Source: Anaerolineales bacterium UBA3905 (lineage in GTDB: Bacteria > Chloroflexota > Anaerolineae > Caldilineales > Caldilineaceae). From it: a DNA stretch of 20,913 bases. Positions 1 to 6,852 of the stretch are shown here, in pieces. Position numbers and translations under genes: made by a program. The first letter of the stretch is position 1. Every line of letters begins with the position of its first letter. The notes beneath the pieces are model-generated. The model ran no database searches and was not told where the DNA came from. It worked only from the letters and a program-made list of their open reading frames with translations. The stretch spans positions 1-20,913 of the forward strand of contig DGFH01000180.1 of NCBI GenBank assembly GCA_002391565.1, read 5' to 3'.

Positions 1-99
1 TGAGGATTCACAAAATGATCCGGTAATCGACGTTGCTGCCTTCAACGCACGGAGCGACCTCTCCCCTAGGTCATCGCCTCCGGCGTGACAACGTGGCTG

Positions 100-115
100 A
101 CCGGAAACGTCCGGT
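100..115. other. Small perfect hairpin upstream of brxA
   Basis: ACCGGA (100-105) and TCCGGT (110-115) form a perfect 6-bp inverted repeat around the 4-base loop AACG. No T-run follows on either strand, so it is not a convincing intrinsic terminator. It could be the end of an upstream transcript or a protein site. Positions 1-264 hold no gene that I can support. Confidence 0.35.
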
Positions 116-153
116 GGAAGCCGAACCTACGACTACCGAATCTATTTGCTAAA

Positions 154-188
154 CTCCATAATTCACCGACGCCGCTCTCCAATTCACC
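154..188. repeat. Imperfect direct repeat upstream of brxA
   Basis: CTCCATAATTCACC (154-167) and CTCCAATTCACC (177-188) are near-identical and differ by a 2-base insertion. Their starts are 23 bases apart. They lie 56-90 bases upstream of the candidate brxA -10 element, where an operator or activator site could sit. That role is inference, and the match may be chance. Confidence 0.25.
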
Positions 189-243
189 CCAAACATGAAG
201 TTGTCCCCCGCTTTCCAGCTTCAGCGTTCACAGCCCAGCGTTG

Positions 244-252
244 TGATACAAT
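244..252 (+). promoter_or_regulatory. Candidate extended -10 promoter of the BREX operon
   Basis: TGATACAAT fits an extended -10 (TGN followed by TACAAT, 5 of 6 to consensus; hexamer at 247-252). No good -35 lies 16-18 bases upstream, but extended -10 promoters tolerate that. The predicted transcript would begin near 258-260. That leaves almost no leader before the TTG at 265 and about 40 bases before the GTG at 298, so the element bears on the choice of brxA start. Confidence 0.4.
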
Positions 253-264
253 CCATCCATCATC

Positions 265-1086
265 TTGCTTGACCATACGCAAACTCGTACTTCAATCGTG
301 ACAGACTTACTGTTCCTATCTACTTCTCTGGTATACGGCTTCATCAACGACACCGTCGGCACACACGGCAGCCGCACGATCATGCTGAAGGAACTGCGGC
401 TGCTCTTTGCGGCGTGCCCGCGTCCAACCAGCTACGCCGACTTCCGCGCTGCGATTGTCGACGAAAATGTGCTGCTCAAGAGCACCGCAACGACGCGCCA
501 CGAGTCGTTCCGCCGCCTGCGCGAACTCTACGGACTGGATGAGGCGATCCCGCTCTTTCGCGGGCTGCGCGATCTGTGGGATGCGGATACGTCCGCGCAG
601 CCACTGCTGGCGATCCTCTGCGCACTGGCACGCGACGCCCTGCTGCGCGGCACGGCGTCGGTGATCCTGGCGACGCCGCCCGGTGAAGAGGTTACGCCGC
701 AGATGCTCGAACGCGCCGTGCAGCAGCACTTTCCCGACCGCTACGGCCCTACCACGCTGGCGAATGTCGGGCGCCATGCCGCATCCTCGTGGCAGCAGGC
801 AGGGCATTTGCAGGGGCGCGCCCGCAAGGTGCGACGCGCGGTCGAACTCAGCCCTGGCGCGGTGACCTATGCGTTGTGGCTGGGCTATCTCTGCGGTGCG
901 CGCGGCGACGCCCTGTTCACAACGGCGTGGGCGCGACTACTCGATGCGTCCGCCCACAATCTACACGCCCAGGCCGCGCTGGCCTCGAAGCAGGGCTTGC
1001 TGGAATACCGTCACACCGGCGCCGTCACCGAGATCACGTTCCGCCATCTGATGCGCGCACCCTTCCCAACGGAGGGCGCAACATGA
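265..1086 (+). CDS. brxA: BREX protein BrxA (DUF1819 family)
   Basis: This is the first gene of the BREX operon, up to 273 aa. BrxA is a small conserved BREX component; in some systems it is reported to be a DNA-binding helical protein. The family pattern is clear from about residue 36: SRTIMLKEL, then DENVLLKSTATTRHESFRRLRELYGLD, an L-F-R-x-L-R-D-L-W motif and a CALARDALLR segment (the second stretch quoted is read as DENVLLKSTAT...RRLRELYGLD). The start is uncertain. TTG 265 gives the longest frame, GTG 298 is the main alternative, and neither has a ribosome binding site. The first 30 codons are AT-rich and use TTA, CTA and TCT, unlike the rest of the gene, so part of this stretch may be untranslated. 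The stop overlaps the brxB start by 4 bases (ATGA), which indicates coupled translation. Confidence 0.86.
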   Translation: MLDHTQTRTSIVTDLLFLSTSLVYGFINDTVGTHGSRTIMLKELRLLFAACPRPTSYADFRAAIVDENVLLKSTATTRHESFRRLRELYGLDEAIPLFRGLRDLWDADTSAQPLLAILCALARDALLRGTASVILATPPGEEVTPQMLERAVQQHFPDRYGPTTLANVGRHAASSWQQAGHLQGRARKVRRAVELSPGAVTYALWLGYLCGARGDALFTTAWARLLDASAHNLHAQAALASKQGLLEYRHTGAVTEITFRHLMRAPFPTEGAT

Positions 1087-1634
1087 GCGAGCTGGATGTG
1101 CTGCTGGATCGCTATCGCACGCTGCTGCAGTTGACATGGTCTCCCACGCTTTCCGGCGCTGAGCGCGTCTGGTTTGTTGTCTATTCACCCGCCCAGGAGC
1201 GCAGGCTGCGGCTGCGGCTGGCTGACTTTGAGCTGGCGACCTGCGCCGCCGGGCACGGCTGGGTGTGGATCGATGTGAGCGACGCATTTGCCGATTGGAT
1301 GGCAACGCACGAATACCGCGACGATTATTTCCGCGAACCAGAATATGTCGAGACCGTGTTGCCGGAATTCTTCGAGGTCTTGACGCGCCGGCTTCAGGCG
1401 CAGCTTGCCGCCGCCGATGCCAACAGCGTTGTGGCGATCTTCGGCTTGAGCGCGCTCTTTGGTCTGGCCAGCATCTCCGACCTGGTCGTCGCCGTGCGCA
1501 GCGCCATTCGCGGGCGGCTGCTTGTCTTCTTTCCTGGCAAAAAGGAAGGCTCGAACTATCGCTTTCTCGACGCCAAAGATGGCTGGAACTATCTTTCGAT
1601 TGCAATCACCGCTGATGAGGCAGCATCCCCATGA
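1083..1634 (+). CDS. brxB: BREX protein BrxB (DUF1788 family)
   Basis: A 183-aa protein matching the length and pattern of DUF1788/BrxB. BrxB is a conserved cytoplasmic BREX component of unsettled biochemical role. Visible features are an N-terminal VWFVVYSP strand, a central hydrophobic segment VVAIFGLSALFGLASISDLV (the family's conserved glycine-rich strand), then RLLVFFPGKKEG and a C-terminal WNYLSIAIT. The start ATG 1083 follows a GGAGGG ribosome binding site and overlaps the brxA stop (ATGA). The gene in turn overlaps brxC by ATGA at 1631. The same frame is open upstream of 1083, but that part lies under brxA and is not needed. The order brxA-brxB-brxC is standard in BREX loci, which supports the call. 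Confidence 0.88.
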   Translation: MSELDVLLDRYRTLLQLTWSPTLSGAERVWFVVYSPAQERRLRLRLADFELATCAAGHGWVWIDVSDAFADWMATHEYRDDYFREPEYVETVLPEFFEVLTRRLQAQLAAADANSVVAIFGLSALFGLASISDLVVAVRSAIRGRLLVFFPGKKEGSNYRFLDAKDGWNYLSIAITADEAASP

Positions 1635-4600
1635 TCCTGAACCGCGCTCTGTTCTATCGCGATCCCACCAGCTTTGTGATCCCAAACGACGGCGTGACCG
1701 AGGTTGGCGCGCCACAAACCCCGGAACAGTGGAACGTGCTGCGCTATGAGGTGGAGGCGTTTGTCTGCGAAGGTGAATATCGAGAGGGGCTGGAGCGCAT
1801 TTTGCGCACCTACCTGACGCACCTCGGCAAGGAAAAACAGCCGGCGGTGTGGGTGAGCGGCTTCTATGGCAGCGGCAAGTCACATTTTGTGCGCGTACTC
1901 GAAGCGCTGTGGCGTGACATGGAATTCCCGGACGGCGCACATGCCCGCGGTCTGGTGCAGCTCGACGCCGCGCTGCGCACCCAGTTTGCCGCGCTGACGG
2001 ACGCGGCGGCGGCGCGCGGCGGTCTCTGGTCGGCAGCGGGCAGTTTGGCTTCGTCGGCGGGCAGCGTGCGGCTTGGCTTGCTGGCAATTGTCTTTCAAGC
2101 CGCCGGCTTGCCCGCTGCCTATCCACAGGCGCGCTTTGTGATCTGGCTCCGGCAACAGGGCGTGTTCGACGCCGTGCGCGCTGCCGTTGAAGCCACCGGC
2201 GCCGATTGGAGCAAACAACTGCACAACATGTACATGTCGCCCGTCCTGGCGCAGGCACTGGAACAGGCATATCCCGACCTGCGCGCCAGCGCCAAAGACG
2301 CCCGCGACATGATTCGCGCCCAGTTCCCCAAACAAGAGGAGATCGACGACGCCCAGTTGATTGCCACGCTGGAGGATGTGCTCCAGCTCCAGTCCACCAC
2401 GCCTGGCAAGCGTCCCTGCACGCTGATCGTGCTAGACGAGCTGCAGCAGTTCATCGGCGACAACAACGAGCGCACGATCCAGGTGCAGCACATTGTCGAA
2501 CGCTGCTCGTCCCACTTTGGCAGCAACCTGCTCTTTGTGGCGACGGGTCAGGCGGCGCTGGAAGCCTCGCCGCAGCTCTCGAAACTGCAGGATCGCTTCA
2601 CCGTGCGCGTGATGCTGGAAGACAAGGATGTCGTGCGCGTGGTGCGCGATGTCGTTCTGCGCAAAACGCCCGACCAGGTCGCCGCCATCGACGCCATGTT
2701 GGAAAAAGCCAGCGGCGAGATCGACCGCCACCTGCGCAACTCCAGGATCGCGCCAACACCCGCCGACCACGCCACGCGCACCGCCGATTACCCGCTGCTG
2801 CCCACGCGCCGCCGCTTCTGGGATCGCGTCCTGCGCGCCATCGACAGCGCCGGCACGTCGGGGCAACTGCGCAATCAGCTGCGCATCACCCATGCGGCGG
2901 TGCGCGCCATCGCCGACAAGCCGCTTGGCCATGTCATCCCCGCCGACTTCATCTACCAGCAGCAGGAGCAGGTGATGCTCCAGCGCAAGGTGCTGCTGCA
3001 AGAGATGGCCGCCGTGATCCAGGAACTCGACGACGGCACGCCCGACGGCGCACTGCGCGCGCGGCTGTGCGCCACCATCTTTCTGATCGGCGAGCTGCCG
3101 CGCGAAGGCATCCTGGCTACAGGTCTGCGCGCCGACGCCGATACGCTTGCCGATCTGTTGGTGGAGGATTTGCCCGCCGGCAGCGCCAAACTGCGCCGCC
3201 GCATCCCGGCTTTGCTCGCTGCGTTGGCAGAGTCGGGCGTGTTGATGGCCGTGGACGGGGAGTATCGCCTGCAGACGCGCGAAGGCGCTGAATGGGAGGC
3301 AGAGTTTCGGGCACGCGCTGCGCGCATCGCCGCGGACGAAAGCCGGGTGGCGAGCGACCGCCATCAGCTTCTCCAGCGCGCCGTCGCCAAATCGCTGCAG
3401 GGGATCAAGCTGGTGCAGGGCGCAAGCAAGACCCCGCGCAAGGTGCTGCTTGAGTTTGGCGCGCAGCCGCCCGTTCTGAGCGGCGCCGTGCCGGTCTGGG
3501 TGCGCGATGAGTGGAGCATCTCGGCAAAGGCAGTGCGCGAGGAAGCTCAAGCCGCCGGCGTCGATAGCCCGATCGTCTTTGTCCTGTTGCCGCGCCTGCA
3601 CGCCGATGCGCTTAAAGCTGCGCTGGTCGCCCACGCCGCTGCCGGTGAGACGCTGGCCGGTCGCCCCGCCCCTGCCACCGACGAGGCCACCGTCGCCCGC
3701 CGCGCCATGCAGACGCGCAAGGAGATCGAGGAACAGCGGCTGGAGGGATTGGTCGCTGCCATCCTGGCGGGCGCGCAGGTCTATCAGGGCGGCGGCAGCC
3801 AGGTCGTCGGTGATACGCTGGCGGAGGCAGTGACCACAGCGGTGGAAGCCAGCCTGGTGCGCCTCTTTTCACAGTTTGGCATGGCTGACCACGCCAACTG
3901 GGGCGCGGTGGTCAAACGCGCCGGGCAGGGCGCGCCCGATGCGTTGAGTGCAATCGGCTATCATGGCGAGGTGAGCCAGCACCCGGTCTGCCGCGAGGTG
4001 CGCACCTACATCGGCGCGCAACGGCGCGGCGCCGACATCCTCGCCCATTTTCGCGGCGCGCCCTACGGCTGGCCCGACGACGCCATCGCCGGCGCGCTGT
4101 TGACGCTGATGGTCGCCGACATGGTGACGGCGCGGCGCAACCATCAGCCGGTGAGCGCCAAGGAACTGGTGCAGTCGCAGATCGGCGTGACTGATTTTTA
4201 CGGCGAAGACATCGTCATCTCGGCGCTGGAACGCCTCAAGGTGCGGGCGCTGTTGGCGGAACTCGGCTTTGCTGTCAAGCCGGGTGAGGAAGCCGCCGCG
4301 CTGCCCAAGACGCTGCAGCATCTGCTCGAGCTGGCAAGCGACGCCGGCGGCCCCGCGCCGCTGCCTGCGCCGCCCGAAGCCGGTTTTGTCGAGACGCTGC
4401 GCGACCAGAGCGGCAATGCCCAGTTCGCAGCGGTCTATGCGGCACGCGAGCAACTGGCAGCGTGTGCAAAGGAATGGCGCCGCCTGCGCGAGCTCAAACA
4501 GGAGCGGCTGCCGCGCTGGCAAATGTTCGAGCGGCTGCTCGCCCACGCCGACGGCACGTTGGCGGGCGCCGCCGTCGCGCCCCAGGCCGCGGCGATTCGC

Positions 4601-5080
4601 CAGCAACGCAGCCTGCTCACCGACCCGGACCCGCTCAAGCCGCTGCTGGATGAGCTGACCACCGGTCTGCGCAACGCACTCCAGGCTGCACGCGCCCAGG
4701 TCGTGACGGCGCGCGACCGTGAAGTCGATGCGCTGGCGAACACCGCCGAATGGAATAAACTGAGCGATGAGACATGGCGCGCCATCTTGCACCGGCACGG
4801 GCTGGGGCCAGTGGAAGCGCTGCAGGTGGCGGATGACACCCAACTGCTGGCGACGCTCGATGCGCGCCCGCTGCGCGCCTGGAAGGATCGGGCGCTGACC
4901 GTGCCGGCCCGCATCCAGGCTGCGCGCGAAGAAGCCGCCAAATTGCTGGAACCCAAAGCCGTGCGCATCCAGCCCAAGTCGACCACACTGCACGACGCCG
5001 CCGAGGTCGAGGCGTATCTGGCTGAGCTGCGCGCCGCGATCCTGGCAGAGATCGAGAAAGGGAGACCGGTGATCCTCTGA
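1631..5080 (+). CDS. brxC: BREX ATPase BrxC (P-loop NTPase)
   Basis: A 1149-aa protein of normal BrxC/PglY length. BrxC is the large AAA-type ATPase of BREX and is thought to assemble with PglX, PglZ and BrxB on DNA. Its Walker A is GFYGSGKS (residues 77-84) in the typical context VWVSGFYGSGKSHFVRVLEAL. Walker B is LIVLDELQQF, with the acidic pair near 269-270, followed by NNERTIQVQHIVE. A sensor-like LLFVATGQAAL comes after that. The C-terminal half is long, charged and helical, with no domain I can name. The ATG at 1631 overlaps the brxB stop. The last base of the stop codon is the first base of the next gene (TGATG at 5078-5082). Large open frames on the opposite strand here are high-GC shadows. 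Confidence 0.93.
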   Translation: MILNRALFYRDPTSFVIPNDGVTEVGAPQTPEQWNVLRYEVEAFVCEGEYREGLERILRTYLTHLGKEKQPAVWVSGFYGSGKSHFVRVLEALWRDMEFPDGAHARGLVQLDAALRTQFAALTDAAAARGGLWSAAGSLASSAGSVRLGLLAIVFQAAGLPAAYPQARFVIWLRQQGVFDAVRAAVEATGADWSKQLHNMYMSPVLAQALEQAYPDLRASAKDARDMIRAQFPKQEEIDDAQLIATLEDVLQLQSTTPGKRPCTLIVLDELQQFIGDNNERTIQVQHIVERCSSHFGSNLLFVATGQAALEASPQLSKLQDRFTVRVMLEDKDVVRVVRDVVLRKTPDQVAAIDAMLEKASGEIDRHLRNSRIAPTPADHATRTADYPLLPTRRRFWDRVLRAIDSAGTSGQLRNQLRITHAAVRAIADKPLGHVIPADFIYQQQEQVMLQRKVLLQEMAAVIQELDDGTPDGALRARLCATIFLIGELPREGILATGLRADADTLADLLVEDLPAGSAKLRRRIPALLAALAESGVLMAVDGEYRLQTREGAEWEAEFRARAARIAADESRVASDRHQLLQRAVAKSLQGIKLVQGASKTPRKVLLEFGAQPPVLSGAVPVWVRDEWSISAKAVREEAQAAGVDSPIVFVLLPRLHADALKAALVAHAAAGETLAGRPAPATDEATVARRAMQTRKEIEEQRLEGLVAAILAGAQVYQGGGSQVVGDTLAEAVTTAVEASLVRLFSQFGMADHANWGAVVKRAGQGAPDALSAIGYHGEVSQHPVCREVRTYIGAQRRGADILAHFRGAPYGWPDDAIAGALLTLMVADMVTARRNHQPVSAKELVQSQIGVTDFYGEDIVISALERLKVRALLAELGFAVKPGEEAAALPKTLQHLLELASDAGGPAPLPAPPEAGFVETLRDQSGNAQFAAVYAAREQLAACAKEWRRLRELKQERLPRWQMFERLLAHADGTLAGAAVAPQAAAIRQQRSLLTDPDPLKPLLDELTTGLRNALQAARAQVVTARDREVDALANTAEWNKLSDETWRAILHRHGLGPVEALQVADDTQLLATLDARPLRAWKDRALTVPARIQAAREEAAKLLEPKAVRIQPKSTTLHDAAEVEAYLAELRAAILAEIEKGRPVIL

Positions 5081-6807
5081 TGCTGCTGACACGACTGACA
5101 GTGCGCAACTTCAAGCGCTTCGCCGAGGTGTCGATCGAGCTTGGCAACCCAGTGATCTTTATTGGCCCAAACAACTCGGGCAAGACGACTGCGCTGCAGG
5201 CGCTGGCGCTGTGGGACGCAGGTCTGCGCCGCTGGAACGAACGCCGCGCCGGCAAAGCGACGCCGGAGAAGCGCCCCGGCGTCACCATCAACCGCCGTGA
5301 CCTGGTCACCGTGCCCACACCGTCTGCCAACCTGTTGTGGCGCAACCTGCACGTGCGCGATGTGCTGCGCGAGAACGGCAAACCGCGCACAGAAAATGTC
5401 CGCATCGAGATTATGGTGGAGGGCGTGCATGAGGACAAGGAGTGGCGCTGCGGTCTGGAGTTCGACTATGCCAACGAAGAGTCTTTCTACTGCCGCCCGT
5501 TGCGCCTGACCCCAGACCCCGGCGGCGAGCGGATGCCCGTGCCGGCGGCAGCCAGCCTGGTGCGCATGGCGTATCTGCCGCCGATGTCGGGCTTGACGGC
5601 GAACGAAACGCGGCTGGACATGGGCGCCATCAACGTGCGCATCGGCGAAGGGCGCACTGCCGAGGTGCTGCGCAACCTCTGCTATCAGATTACTGAACAG
5701 CCGGAAGGCGCCGCACGCTGGCAGACCATCGTGGAAACTGTGCGCGTACAGTTCGGCGTTACGCTCGACGCGCCGGTCTACATCGCCGAGCGCGGCGAGA
5801 TTGCGATGACCTATCAAACGCGTGCGGGAACGCGCCTCGATCTGTCTTCGGCGGGGCGTGGCTTGCAACAGACGCTGCTGCTGCTGGCGCACATGCATGT
5901 CAACCCCAACACGGTGCTGCTGCTCGATGAGCCAGACGCACATCTGGAGATTCTGCGCCAGCGCCAGATGTATCAGGTGCTGAGTGACGTGGCGCGCACC
6001 CAACAGAGCCAGGTGATCGCCGCCAGCCATTCCGAAGTGATCCTCAACGAAGCCGCCGACCGCGACGTGGTTGTCGCTTTTGTCGGGCGGCCGCACCGCA
6101 TCGACGACCGCGGCAGCCAGGTGCTCAAATCGCTCAGCGAGATCGGTTTCGAGCAGTACTACCAGGCAGAGCAGACCGGTTGGGTGCTCTACCTGGAAGG
6201 ATCGACCGACCTGGCGATCTTGCGTCGCTTTGCCGCCACGCTCGGTCATCCCGCCGCGCCGCTGCTGGAGCGCCCCTTCGTACACTATGTCTACAACCAG
6301 CCGACTAAAGCGCGCAACCACTTTTACGGGCTGCGCGAGGCAAAGCAAGACCTGGTCGGCATCGCCATTTTCGACCGGCTGGAACGCAGCGTCACGCCCA
6401 CCGGCGCGCTGACAGAAGTGATGTGGCGGCGCCGCGAACTGGAGAACTATCTCTGCCAGCCGGAGGTGCTGCTGGCGTGGGCGGCGGATGCCGGCGCCGC
6501 AGGACAGGGACCGCTTTTTGCCGACAATTGGCGCACGATCATGCAGGAAGAGATCGACAAGCTGACTGCGGCGCTCCAGGTTGCGCGCCGCCCTTCGCCG
6601 TGGAGCGACGATATCAAAGCCTCCGACGAGTTTCTCGACCCGCTCTTCGCCAACTTCTATCAGCGGCTGGGGCTGCCCAATCTCATGCGCAAGACCGACT
6701 ACCACGTGCTTGCGGGTTATGTGCCGGCGGCGGCCCTCGATCCGGAAATCAGCCAGGTGCTGGATCGTGTGATCGAGACGGCGCAGGCTGCACGTGCCGA
6801 GGATTAG
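5080..6807 (+). CDS. OLD-like AAA ATPase with C-terminal TOPRIM-like domain
   Basis: A 575-aa protein, likely an ATPase-nuclease of the OLD/GajA type. The N-terminal RecF/ABC-like ATPase has Walker A GPNNSGKT (29-36), a signature-like LSSAGRGLQQ, Walker B LLLDEP (DEP 283-285) followed by DAHLE, and a switch histidine in AASHSE (H317). The C-terminal part looks like TOPRIM: YLEGSTD (E373, D377), then GIAIFDRLE (D432, E435) and RRRELENYL. The usual DxD pair is altered to D-R-L-E, so metal binding may be unusual. The gene starts on the last base of the brxC stop, with GGGAG upstream, so it is translated with the BREX core. It is not one of the canonical BREX genes. I infer an accessory defence effector carried inside the cluster; a dedicated BREX subunit of this subtype is the alternative. 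Confidence 0.8.
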   Translation: MLLTRLTVRNFKRFAEVSIELGNPVIFIGPNNSGKTTALQALALWDAGLRRWNERRAGKATPEKRPGVTINRRDLVTVPTPSANLLWRNLHVRDVLRENGKPRTENVRIEIMVEGVHEDKEWRCGLEFDYANEESFYCRPLRLTPDPGGERMPVPAAASLVRMAYLPPMSGLTANETRLDMGAINVRIGEGRTAEVLRNLCYQITEQPEGAARWQTIVETVRVQFGVTLDAPVYIAERGEIAMTYQTRAGTRLDLSSAGRGLQQTLLLLAHMHVNPNTVLLLDEPDAHLEILRQRQMYQVLSDVARTQQSQVIAASHSEVILNEAADRDVVVAFVGRPHRIDDRGSQVLKSLSEIGFEQYYQAEQTGWVLYLEGSTDLAILRRFAATLGHPAAPLLERPFVHYVYNQPTKARNHFYGLREAKQDLVGIAIFDRLERSVTPTGALTEVMWRRRELENYLCQPEVLLAWAADAGAAGQGPLFADNWRTIMQEEIDKLTAALQVARRPSPWSDDIKASDEFLDPLFANFYQRLGLPNLMRKTDYHVLAGYVPAAALDPEISQVLDRVIETAQAARAED

Positions 6808-6852
6808 CATTTCCCGTATTGAATCGACACACCCAGAAAGGTTCCATCGCCC

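Noticed and set aside
1..264. tRNA, small RNA or gene end in the first 264 bases
   Set aside because: No cloverleaf or convincing open frame was seen; only a short hairpin, an imperfect direct repeat and a candidate promoter can be supported.
3869..5092. 407-aa open frame on the - strand opposite brxC
   Set aside because: Shadow of brxC; no ribosome site or recognisable motif, whereas the + strand frame has clear BrxC motifs upstream in the same gene.
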